From Clostridiales bacterium (GTDB taxonomy: Bacteria > Bacillota > Clostridia > Lachnospirales > Lachnospiraceae), in contig JAAYHD010000004.1 in NCBI GenBank assembly GCA_012735495.1, positions 1 to 35,634 on the forward strand: a stretch of DNA of 35,634 bases, written 5' to 3'. Made by a program: the position numbers and the translations under genes. Numbering within the stretch: the first letter of the stretch is position 1; each line of letters starts with the position of its first letter. The notes beneath the pieces are model-generated. The model worked only from the letters and a program-made list of their open reading frames with translations, had not been told where the DNA came from and did not search any database. Below, piece by piece: positions 15,928 through 23,294 of the stretch.

Positions 15928-16736
15928 GCTAATGCCTTAATTTCATAGTGCTTGTATAATGAATAGAACTTGCCGCTGTAACCGCTGCGCCATGGCTTTT
16001 TCTTGCCGCAGAAATGAAGAATGACAGTATTTTTCATTATAAAATCCATGTCGCAGGTGTTGTTGGTCGTCATTTTATAGTATTTGTAAAATCTCGTATC
16101 ATAATTATACAATTTTTCGTCCAGGCATTTTATTTGCTTTGAGTAAAGAGTGTTGATGACGTCCTGGTCCGGCAGGATGAGCTTTGAACGGTTATTCTCG
16201 ATAAATGCGTAAATTTTGTCCTCATCAATATGCTTTCTCTGAAGCTCAAGGTTCATAAGCAAAACGCCGGAGTTAAAGTATGCATTTATTTTGTAAGGAT
16301 ACAACCGGATACGGTTTATTTCCTTAACAGCGATGACATTATGATAGGCCGCTGCATACAGGTATCCGTCAAGCTCGGTTTCATATAGCTCATTAATAGG
16401 ATTTATGACCAGGATATCGGGATCAAGGTAAAGGATTCGATCCAGCTTCTTTGGCAGGAATTTATATGCCAGGAGCCGGTAATACATTTCTTTGGTGTAA
16501 TGGAGAATTACAGGGGCATTTTGAAAATAACTGTTGTCAATTTTAATTACAAACAGATTTTGCCTGTAATTGCTTACAAATCCCTCCAAGTCCTTTATAT
16601 CATTGTCGCTGATGCTGGAATGCATAAGATAAACATCGAAATGCCCGGACGGGTTATTTATGAACAGGGAATACAGCATTACCTTAAGCGGCCTGATATA
16701 ATTCGAGTCCAGGGTTACAAGGAGATTCATATGCAC
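15924..16736 (-). CDS. Glycosyltransferase family 8
   Basis: This 270-residue protein is a retaining GT-A-fold glycosyltransferase of family 8 (LgtC/GspA/general stress glycosyltransferase type). It transfers a hexose from a UDP-sugar to a surface or storage acceptor. The metal-binding DxD is seen as LYLDPDILV (Asp105/Asp107). Further landmarks are YFNSGVLLMNL, LPDQDVINTLY and the C-terminal HFCGKKKPW, whose His is a usual Mn2+ ligand. No membrane segment is seen, so it is cytosolic. The frame opens with GTG at 16736; the ATG two codons later is an alternative, and AGGGTGA lies upstream of both. No neighbouring cell-envelope genes suggest an acceptor. Confidence 0.9.
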   Translation of the reverse strand: MHMNLLVTLDSNYIRPLKVMLYSLFINNPSGHFDVYLMHSSISDNDIKDLEGFVSNYRQNLFVIKIDNSYFQNAPVILHYTKEMYYRLLAYKFLPKKLDRILYLDPDILVINPINELYETELDGYLYAAAYHNVIAVKEINRIRLYPYKINAYFNSGVLLMNLELQRKHIDEDKIYAFIENNRSKLILPDQDVINTLYSKQIKCLDEKLYNYDTRFYKYYKMTTNNTCDMDFIMKNTVILHFCGKKKPWRSGYSGKFYSLYKHYEIKALA

Positions 16737-16832
16737 ACATCACCCTCACTAGAATACGGTATAATTAATTATCATATGTTTATTACCGGCTTAGTATAAA
16801 TGGGCCTTCAAATGTGCTTTGGTATATTAATT

Positions 16833-16861
16833 ATTATAGTAAAAACCAATTTTTTTTTCAA
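16833..16861 (-). promoter_or_regulatory. Promoter of the glycosyltransferase gene
   Basis: On the minus strand TTGAAA (16861-16856) and TATAAT (16838-16833) are spaced by 17 bases, giving a leader of about 90 bases. Confidence 0.6.
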
Positions 16862-16906
16862 TGGACCAAAAGGGATGTCAGTGTTATTATTACAAAATAC
16901 TTATAT

Positions 16907-16936
16907 TTGGACATTGAATAAAAGAACATGTATAAT
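16907..16936 (+). promoter_or_regulatory. Candidate promoter of the DUF2200 gene
   Basis: TTGGAC (16907-16912) and a perfect TATAAT (16931-16936) are spaced by 18 bases. The 372-base gap 16737-17108 between divergent genes otherwise holds only the minus-strand promoter at 16833-16861. I see no supported gene in it. Confidence 0.45.
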
Positions 16937-17108
16937 TGAGATAACAGCTGTTTATCATATAAAGCTTCAGACGGCAATAATGGAAATACACGGCTATGAT
17001 TGCATGGACAATGAATATTTTGACAAACGGAACAACAAGGCTGTTTAAGTGGAAGTATCAGTGTAAATCGTGAAATTAGCCTGATATTTATAGTAAGGAG
17101 AGAAAACC

Positions 17109-17453
17109 ATGAATGAGAGAATATTTAAAATGGCCTTTTCGAAGGTTTATCCCATGTATGTTCAAAAAGCGGAGAAGAAAGGCAGGACAAAGGAAGAAGT
17201 TGATGAAATTATCTGCTGGCTGACCGGTTATGACAGAAAGACCCTGCAGGAGCAGCTTGACAGGGAAGTGGATTTCGATACATTCTTTGCAGAAGCGCCG
17301 CAGATTAACCCAAATGCACAGAAAATTACGGGTGTAATCTGCGGAGTTCGGGTTGAGCAGATTGAGGATCCGCTGATGCAGAGGATCCGGTGGCTTGACA
17401 AGCTTATTGACGAGTTGGCAAAAGGAAAAACGATGGAGAAGATTTTGAGGTAG
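17109..17453 (+). CDS. DUF2200 protein
   Basis: This 114-residue cytosolic protein closely fits the DUF2200 family over its full length. Segments include [55 protein letters not shown] and [20 protein letters not shown]. No function has been shown for the family. The start is fixed by AAGGAGAG seven bases upstream. Only 12 bases separate its stop from that of the convergent VOC gene, with no terminator between them, so the two transcripts must overlap. Confidence 0.93.
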   Translation: MNERIFKMAFSKVYPMYVQKAEKKGRTKEEVDEIICWLTGYDRKTLQEQLDREVDFDTFFAEAPQINPNAQKITGVICGVRVEQIEDPLMQRIRWLDKLIDELAKGKTMEKILR

Positions 17454-17465
17454 CCAATAATACAA

Positions 17466-17849
17466 TCAGTCAAAAAAGCTGATGCAGAAGGGATGGCCTA
17501 CCGGATCAAAGAATACGGTATAGAAGTCGGAATACTGAACCGGTGAGAGCCTTGCGCCGCAATCCAGGGCGTGCTTTATCACGGATTCCCTGTCTCTTGA
17601 AGAAGCGGCGAAGTCCAGGTGTGTCATTTGCTGCTGCTTGCCGGGCTCGTTCGGCCATACCGGTGGAACATAATCGCTTATTTGCTGAAACAGAAGGCAT
17701 ATTTTCTCGTCGGGTGAAAGAACTGCAAGCCATTCTTCATCAAAACGGCGCTTTTCCCATCCAAGAAGGGCTGCATAGAAATCGGCCAGCGCTTCCTGGT
17801 CAGGGCAATCAAGGGTGACTGAAGCAAATCTGATTGATGGTCTTGACAT
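17466..17849 (-). CDS. VOC-superfamily (glyoxalase-fold) protein
   Basis: This 127-residue protein has the double beta-alpha-beta-beta-beta module of the vicinal-oxygen-chelate superfamily. It opens with SIRFASVTLDCPDQEALADF and YAALLGWEKRR, continues with THLDFAASSRDRESVIKHAL, and closes with YTVFFDPVGHPFCISF, the usual DPxGNPF ending. Members include glyoxalases, dioxygenases and antibiotic-binding proteins. The metal ligands typical of enzymes cannot be assigned confidently (His in the MTHLDF strand is a candidate), so no reaction is given. The start has GAGGAA upstream on the minus strand. Confidence 0.88.
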   Translation of the reverse strand: MSRPSIRFASVTLDCPDQEALADFYAALLGWEKRRFDEEWLAVLSPDEKICLLFQQISDYVPPVWPNEPGKQQQMTHLDFAASSRDRESVIKHALDCGARLSPVQYSDFYTVFFDPVGHPFCISFFD

Positions 17850-18167
17850 ATGGATTCCTCGCTTTCTTTGTATGTTTACTTTGTACTTGCTTTATATTTT
17901 CCTGATTGATAATATCGTTAACACTTTATAGTCATCGAAGCTAATTAATATGATAATAAATTAAGAATATTTTACCATATCACAAGCCATTGCTTCCATA
18001 TTTATTTTATTTCCTATATAAATCCTATAAAAATAACCATCGAAATATTAAATAAGGGCAGCATGCCAGGCGATTATGAAATGCCCGTACCATGGCGCGG
18101 ATACAATACCAATAAGTATTTATCAAGCTTAATGATGTTTATAAATCAGATATAAGGAGCGGCAGGT
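17850..18167. other. Gene-free AT-rich intergenic region
   Basis: This gap of 318 bases lies between divergent genes. Both neighbours must be transcribed from within it, but I find no pair of -35 and -10 boxes that stands out in either direction. Near the right end AAGGAG (18155-18160) serves the DUF362 gene. A short GGGCA/TGCCC inverted repeat lies around 18056-18093. I see no coding remnant. Confidence 0.5.
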
Positions 18168-19265
18168 ATGATCAATAAGAATTGGATTAAGATTATTTAC
18201 GGGGACAATCCCAAGCAAATGGTGCTTTCACTGCTTGAAGCCATAAGACCGGAGAAAGAAATAGATAGGAACGCGCTTGTCGGAATCAAGCCCAACCTTG
18301 TCTTAGCAAAGCCTTCAAGCTCGGGAGCGACAACCACGCCTGAGATTGTGGAGGGGCTCATAGAATATTTGAAGTCCAAAGGGCGTAACAACATTGTCAT
18401 CATGGAGGGCTCATGGATAGGCGGAAGGACGGCGGAGGCCTTCAAGGTATGCGGTTATGAGGAAATATCGAGAAAATACGATGTTCCTCTTATTGACCTG
18501 CAGAAGGACAAGTACAGTGAATATCCTGTCAACGGCTTAAGAATAAACATCTGCGATTATGTTATGAAGGTGGACTACCTGATAAACATCCCCGTCTTGA
18601 AAGGCCACTGCCAGACCAATATAACCTGTGCCTTAAAGAACATGAAGGGCTGCATACCAAATTCCGAGAAGAGGCAATTCCATGTTCTTGGGCTGCATAA
18701 ACCGATAGCATATTTAAACAGGCTCATAAAGCAGGACCTTATAATTGTTGACGGCATGAATGGGGACTTAAACTTTGAGGAAGGCGGCAATCCGGTTCAA
18801 ATGAACAGGATAATCGCAGGAAAAGACCCTGTGCTTGTAGACGCTTATGCCGCGCAGCTGCTTGGCTTTTCCATTGAGGAGGTTCCGTATATATCAATTG
18901 CTGAAAAAATTGGCGTAGGGTCAGCTGACCTGGACAGTGCCGATATTGCTGAACTGAATAAGGATGCCGGAGTCAGAAGAATAGCACCGACAAGGAGAGT
19001 TAAGCAATTATCCGGATATGTAACGGAAGACAGTGCCTGCTCAGCCTGTTACGGAAGCCTTATTTATGCGCTGGAAAGGCTGGATGAAAAGAGGCTGCTT
19101 GGCAAGCTTAAGGACAAGCTTTATATCGGGCAGAATTATAAGAACAGGCGATATGACGGGATAGGCATCGGTTCATGCACATCTGGGTTTGAAAGATGCG
19201 TCAAGGGCTGTCCGCCAAAGGCAAAGGATATAGTTGAGTATCTTGAGGATATTATTAATGAATAA
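18168..19265 (+). CDS. DUF362 protein with C-terminal cysteine motifs
   Basis: This 365-residue protein belongs to the DUF362 family. Its N-terminal two-thirds carry the family features: LVGIKPNLVLAKPSSSGATT, the VIMEGSW strand, DYLINIPVLKGHCQTNITCA followed by LKNMKGCIP, and a later GKDPVLVDAYAAQLLG. Many DUF362 proteins are fused to 2[4Fe-4S] ferredoxins. Here there is no classical CxxCxxCxxxCP. The C-terminus carries CSACYGSL (about 284-291) and SCTSGFERCVKGCPPKA (about 340-356), which could bind one cluster or a metal. Function is unproven. The start is set by AAGGAG eight bases upstream. A broken PPOX gene follows immediately. Confidence 0.88.
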   Translation: MINKNWIKIIYGDNPKQMVLSLLEAIRPEKEIDRNALVGIKPNLVLAKPSSSGATTTPEIVEGLIEYLKSKGRNNIVIMEGSWIGGRTAEAFKVCGYEEISRKYDVPLIDLQKDKYSEYPVNGLRINICDYVMKVDYLINIPVLKGHCQTNITCALKNMKGCIPNSEKRQFHVLGLHKPIAYLNRLIKQDLIIVDGMNGDLNFEEGGNPVQMNRIIAGKDPVLVDAYAAQLLGFSIEEVPYISIAEKIGVGSADLDSADIAELNKDAGVRRIAPTRRVKQLSGYVTEDSACSACYGSLIYALERLDEKRLLGKLKDKLYIGQNYKNRRYDGIGIGSCTSGFERCVKGCPPKAKDIVEYLEDIINE

Positions 19266-19478
19266 GTATATGGGTATGCATTTTTGAAGACAGGCTTTAT
19301 ATCCAGACCGGAAAGGTTAAGGATGTATCCAAGCAGCTGCAGGTAAACCCGAAAGCCGAATTATGTGCATATGACGGTGAAAAGTGGCTCTGATGACAAT
19401 ACTGAGGTCCTGTACTTTAAAGACGCAACTGCCACCTTCTATTCATTTACCGAAGAACCGAGGACAATAAGGTTTTAA
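19266..19478 (+). pseudogene. Pyridoxamine 5'-phosphate oxidase-family remnant
   Basis: Two blocks in different frames give the middle and end of a PPOX-like flavin split-barrel protein. The first (about 19274-19387) reads VCIFEDRLYIQTGKVKDVSK then QLQVNPKAELCAYDGEKWL. The second (about 19386-19478) reads DDNTEVLYFKDATATFYSFT then EEPRTIRF and a stop. Family members have roughly 35 residues before the first block and about 40 between the two, so both a 5' truncation and an internal deletion with frameshift are present. The remnant begins directly at the DUF362 stop codon. Confidence 0.8.
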
Positions 19479-19541
19479 ATTAGAACAAGGCGGGATATGC
19501 CATTTTATAAGTCTGCAGTTGACCCCATGTTTATATAAGGA

Positions 19542-19570
19542 TTGACAAAATTTAATCATTTTGATAATAT
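19542..19570 (+). promoter_or_regulatory. Promoter of the GDT1 riboswitch transcript
   Basis: TTGACA (19542-19547) and TAATAT (19565-19570) are spaced by 17 bases. The box sequences and spacing are the same as those of the promoter before the ATPase riboswitch. Confidence 0.8.
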
Positions 19571-19577
19571 AGGTTCA

Positions 19578-19717
19578 TCTCTAAAAGGGAGTAGCTTTGG
19601 GAAACCAAGATAAGATCAACATGCTGGAGAAATCCTGGTCTTATCGGCTTTAATGTATGTTAAAGTGAGCGAGACTTTTAGATTATCGGTATATCTGGTA
19701 ATCTAAAGGTCTTTTTT
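19578..19717 (+). ncRNA. yybP-ykoY manganese riboswitch (GDT1 leader)
   Basis: The leader contains AAAAGGGAGUAGCUUU, AAGAUCAACAUGCUGG and GAGCGAGACUUU in the order and spacing of the yybP-ykoY class. P1 forms from CUAAAAG (19581-19587) and CUUUUAG (19675-19681). The latter is also inside the left arm of a terminator (19672-19685 with 19699-19712, then six U), so the two folds exclude each other. Mn2+ should stabilise P1 and allow read-through into the transporter gene. Confidence 0.93.
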
Positions 19718-19774
19718 ATATGAGATTTGCTAATATGGGAATACTGTAAACAAACGGAAAAAAGGAGAATTGAC

Positions 19775-20923
19775 ATGATACTTGAGATGGTTAAGGCATT
19801 TCTGTTCATCTTTGTTGCGGAAATGGGGGACAAGACCCAGATATTGGCCCTGGCGTTTGCCACACGGTTTCCGGTAAAAAAAGTGCTGCTGGGTATAGGG
19901 CTTGGAGCATTTCTTAATCACGGGCTAGCCGTTATTCTGGGAAATCTCCTGTCCCAGGTGGTGCCGGTTAATACCATACAGATGATTGCAGGAGCCGCAT
20001 TCGTTGGATTTGCCCTGTGGACCTTAAAGTCTGATGATGAGGAAGAAGAGGAAGAGTCGAAAACAAACCTGGGACCGACAATAACCGTAGCCATCGCGTT
20101 CTTTCTCGGGGAACTGGGGGATAAGACACAATTAACCGCAATCACACTGGCAGCGGACGCAAAATACCCTGTAATGGTTCTTGCGGGAACCGTATCAGGC
20201 ATGATAGCCACAGGAGCTCTGGGCATATTTGTAGGCAAGAAGCTTGGTGACAAGATACCTGAATTGGGTATAAAGCTGCTGGCTGCTTCCATATTCATGT
20301 TCTTCGGTATTCAGAAGCTGTATCAGACGGTGCCTGCAGTATACCTAAAGGTGTATTATGTGGTTCCGTTCCTTGGATTATTGGCTTTGATCGTATTCTT
20401 CATGGTGCGGTCTCTCCTTATAAGAAAGCGGGCAGGCATTCAATCCGGGTTCATCAAGAAATCGAAGCTGCTGCACGACTACTATATGCATATGCAGGAT
20501 GACCTTAACCATATCTGTCTCGGGCTTGACTACTGCAGGACATGCGAGGGAAGCAGGTGCCATATCGGGCATTCAAAAGAGATTGTAAAGGCGGCTCTGG
20601 ACAACCGGGAGTGGCATGAGGAAACGCATGGTACGGAAGTGAGCATATGCAGCAAGCCCTTTACTAAAGATGAGGTTCTGGATAGTCTCGTGGATACCCT
20701 GTGGCTCATAAATACGGTCCGGGATGAGAAAAGCCTGGAAAATGCCCATCATATCAGAAATCAAATGGAATCAATTCTCTTTGGAAGACATATAGACAAT
20801 TATGTAAACCTGGAATCATATATAGAAGAAGTACGAAAATATGATTACGAGTCGGCAGACAAGATTGTTAGGATGCTGCGGATGAAAAAGCCTGTATTTA
20901 TTGCAAAACGGGTGAATGGATGA
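19775..20923 (+). CDS. GDT1/UPF0016 (TMEM165-type) transporter with Cys/His-rich C-terminal extension
   Basis: This 382-residue protein belongs to a family of Mn2+/Ca2+ exporters. Residues 1 to about 208 are the family core with six membrane segments and the duplicated signature E-x-G-D-K-T: EMGDKTQ (16-22) and ELGDKTQ (113-119). A long acidic loop (SDDEEEEEESK) separates the two halves. Normal bacterial members end here. This one adds about 170 cytosolic residues with a Cys/His cluster (Cys248, Cys254, Cys257, Cys262, His263, His266), which could bind a metal. The riboswitch upstream supports Mn2+ as substrate. The start at 19775 has AAAGGAG at good distance; an ATG 48 bases earlier lies directly after the riboswitch terminator and has no site. 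Confidence 0.93.
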   Translation: MILEMVKAFLFIFVAEMGDKTQILALAFATRFPVKKVLLGIGLGAFLNHGLAVILGNLLSQVVPVNTIQMIAGAAFVGFALWTLKSDDEEEEEESKTNLGPTITVAIAFFLGELGDKTQLTAITLAADAKYPVMVLAGTVSGMIATGALGIFVGKKLGDKIPELGIKLLAASIFMFFGIQKLYQTVPAVYLKVYYVVPFLGLLALIVFFMVRSLLIRKRAGIQSGFIKKSKLLHDYYMHMQDDLNHICLGLDYCRTCEGSRCHIGHSKEIVKAALDNREWHEETHGTEVSICSKPFTKDEVLDSLVDTLWLINTVRDEKSLENAHHIRNQMESILFGRHIDNYVNLESYIEEVRKYDYESADKIVRMLRMKKPVFIAKRVNG

Positions 20924-20974
20924 GAGTTTATAAATATTTCATTTCCGCTAAATATATAAATAATAATTTCTCTG

Positions 20975-21003
20975 TTGACATTAATAATATATCATGCTAT
21001 AAA
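20975..21003 (+). promoter_or_regulatory. Promoter of the MarR-ABC operon
   Basis: TTGACA (20975-20980) and TATAAA (20998-21003) are spaced by 17 bases, placing the transcription start at about 21010, inside the palindrome described next. Confidence 0.75.
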
Positions 21004-21008
21004 TAAAA

Positions 21009-21039
21009 CGTTAGCTAGCTAATCATTAGCAAGCTAACG
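21009..21039. promoter_or_regulatory. MarR operator palindrome
   Basis: The 15-base half CGTTAGCTAGCTAAT (21009-21023) and ATTAGCAAGCTAACG (21025-21039) are reverse complements except at one position, around a single central C. The palindrome covers the transcription start and precedes a MarR gene, as expected for autorepression. Confidence 0.8.
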
Positions 21040-21074
21040 ATATTTATTTTACCCCGGGAGGTGAAACTGGTATA

Positions 21075-21554
21075 ATGGCTGACGATTGCATTAAAGAGAT
21101 AACATATAAGGATATTGCGTATCAAATGATTAATATTGCGGTAAAGCATAGAAGGATAATGCTGAATTATCTGGATGAGACCGGTGTCTACCAGGGACAG
21201 CATCGCCTGCTGATGGAAATATCACGCAATCCGAATGCTTCGCAGAACGATATAGCAAGGCAGATGGACATTTCTGCGGCAACGGTGGCGGTGGCCCTTA
21301 AGAAGCTGGAAAGCGGCGGGTATATCAGCAAGGAAGTGGATGAGGAAGACAACAGGCTCAATAAAATAACAATAACCGAAAAGGGTAACAAGGTTGTGGA
21401 GCAAAGCAAGCAGATATTTGAAATGATTGAAAGAAAGCTTTTCAAGGGGTTTTCGGAGGAAGACAGGCATGCCCTGTATTGTTTGCTGAAAAGGCTTGAT
21501 TCCAACCTGACCAACATGGAAAACGAAATCAAACTGGAAAAAGAAAGGGCATAA
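21075..21554 (+). CDS. MarR-family transcriptional regulator
   Basis: This 159-residue winged-helix protein has the MarR helical dimer ends. Its recognition region is NASQNDIARQMDISAATVAV followed by ALKKLESGGYISKEVDEEDN and the wing NRLNKITITEKG. MarR proteins usually repress a neighbouring efflux gene until a phenolic or other drug-like ligand binds. The start has GGGAGGTG upstream. The gene is followed after four bases by the first ABC half-transporter and is preceded by a matching operator, so it should repress itself and the three transporter genes. No ligand can be inferred. Confidence 0.93.
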   Translation: MADDCIKEITYKDIAYQMINIAVKHRRIMLNYLDETGVYQGQHRLLMEISRNPNASQNDIARQMDISAATVAVALKKLESGGYISKEVDEEDNRLNKITITEKGNKVVEQSKQIFEMIERKLFKGFSEEDRHALYCLLKRLDSNLTNMENEIKLEKERA

Positions 21555-21557
21555 TTT

Positions 21558-23294
21558 ATGAGACGGTATTGGAAATATATCAAACCATATTTATCTGCAT
21601 TTATAATAGGGCCAATTTTGATGATTGTGGAGGTTATCGGTGAAGTTGTCATGCCCCGGCTGTTAAGCAACATTATCGATAAGGGCGTCGTTGATGAAAA
21701 AGGCATTCCCTTTATAATCGCAATGGGCATTACCATGGTTATCACTGCTCTGATTATGATGGCCGGCGGTGTGGGAGGAGCTTATTTTGCAATCAAGGCA
21801 TCAAGCGGATTCGCCAACGACTTAAGAAAGGACCTTTATAAGAAAATACAGGATTTTTCCTTTTATAACATAGACCAATACCATACCGGTTCCCTTATTA
21901 CGAGGTTAACAAATGATATAACGCAGATACAGAACATGATTCAAATGCTGATGAGGATGGCCTTAAGGGCGCCTGGAATGCTCATAGGCGCGCTTATTAT
22001 GGCATTTACCATGAACCGGAGGCTTGCATCTGTTATCCTGGTCGTGATACCTTTGCTGGCCTTAGCAATCTTCTCAATTATGAGAATCGCATTTCCAAGG
22101 TTTTCTGTGATGCAAAAGAAGCTGGACGCACTGAATACCACCACGCAGGAAAACCTGACAAACATAAGGGTTGTGAAATCATTTGTCAGGGAGCGGTTTG
22201 AGGAAGAGAAGTTCAGGAAAGCCAACCTGGATCTGAAGGAAAATGCATTAAGGGCCATGAAGGTCGTCATATTTGCCATGCCTGTCATGACCATTGCCAT
22301 GAATATAACAACTCTTGCGGTTGTATGGTTTGGCGGGAACCAGGTAATCACGGGCGGAATGACATCCGGTGAGCTGACGGCGTTTGTCAACTATGTGGTC
22401 CAGATATTGATGTCGCTTATAATGGTTTCATTTATTATCCTGAACGGTTCCAGGTCCCTTGCATCCGCAAAGCGTATCAATGAGGTTATTAATACGGATA
22501 TTGATCTTACAGATGACATGGCTCAACATAAGGATATTACGGTCAACCAGGGAAAAATCGAGTTTAAGGACGTTTGCTTCAAATATTATAAGAATAATGA
22601 AAAATGGGTACTGGAAAATATCAACCTTGTTATAAATCCGGGTGAAACGGTAGGCATAATCGGATCGACCGGAAGCGGCAAATCAAGTCTTGTGCAGCTT
22701 ATACCAAGGCTCTATGATGTTGACCAGGGTGAAGTCCTCGTGGACGATGTGAATGTGAAGGACTATTCGCTTAAAAACCTTAGAAACGGTGTCGGAATCG
22801 TGCTACAGAAAAACGTCCTGTTTTCAGGTACGATTATGGAAAATCTCAAATGGGGAGACGAGGAAGCCGATGACGAAGAGGTATATAAATGGGCTGAAAG
22901 CGCGCAGGCTCACGGATTTATCACCTCATTTCCCGATGGATACAATACGGAGCTTGGACAGGGCGGTGTAAATGTATCCGGCGGGCAGAAGCAAAGACTT
23001 TGCATTGCAAGAGCTCTGCTTAAGAAACCGAAGATCCTGATTCTTGATGACAGTACCAGCGCGGTAGACACGGCCACCGAGGCAAGGATTCGGGAAAGCT
23101 TTAATAATGTACTGAAGGATACGACGAAAATCATCATTGCGCAGAGAATATCTTCGGTAATCGAGGCAGACAAGATAGTTGTGCTTGATGACGGAAAAAT
23201 TGTCGGAATTGGAACCCATGATGAATTGTTGAACAGCTGTGAGGCTTATGCGGAGATTTACTACTCGCAGACGGACAGGAAGGTGACGGCATAA
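21558..23294 (+). CDS. ABC exporter half-transporter with degenerate ATPase site
   Basis: This 578-residue type-I exporter has six membrane segments (about 1-300) and an ATPase domain (about 335-575). Walker A is GSTGSGKSS (369-377) and the signature NVSGGQKQR is canonical. The Walker B glutamate is Asp498 (LDDSTSAVD) and the switch histidine is Gln529 (IIIAQRIS). These are the substitutions of the degenerate partner in heterodimeric exporters such as TM287/288, LmrCD and BmrCD, so it should pair with the next gene product, which carries the complementary features. The end overlaps the next start by one base (TAATG). It probably exports a hydrophobic drug or lipid. Confidence 0.94.
   Translation: MRRYWKYIKPYLSAFIIGPILMIVEVIGEVVMPRLLSNIIDKGVVDEKGIPFIIAMGITMVITALIMMAGGVGGAYFAIKASSGFANDLRKDLYKKIQDFSFYNIDQYHTGSLITRLTNDITQIQNMIQMLMRMALRAPGMLIGALIMAFTMNRRLASVILVVIPLLALAIFSIMRIAFPRFSVMQKKLDALNTTTQENLTNIRVVKSFVRERFEEEKFRKANLDLKENALRAMKVVIFAMPVMTIAMNITTLAVVWFGGNQVITGGMTSGELTAFVNYVVQILMSLIMVSFIILNGSRSLASAKRINEVINTDIDLTDDMAQHKDITVNQGKIEFKDVCFKYYKNNEKWVLENINLVINPGETVGIIGSTGSGKSSLVQLIPRLYDVDQGEVLVDDVNVKDYSLKNLRNGVGIVLQKNVLFSGTIMENLKWGDEEADDEEVYKWAESAQAHGFITSFPDGYNTELGQGGVNVSGGQKQRLCIARALLKKPKILILDDSTSAVDTATEARIRESFNNVLKDTTKIIIAQRISSVIEADKIVVLDDGKIVGIGTHDELLNSCEAYAEIYYSQTDRKVTA

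Noticed and set aside
16800-17048. 82-codon open frame on the plus strand
   Set aside because: No ribosome binding site, very biased composition, no recognisable similarity, and it covers both candidate promoters of the divergent region.
19727-19774. Earlier ATG for the GDT1 gene
   Set aside because: It sits just after the riboswitch terminator and has no ribosome binding site; ATG 19775 has AAAGGAG and aligns with the family start.
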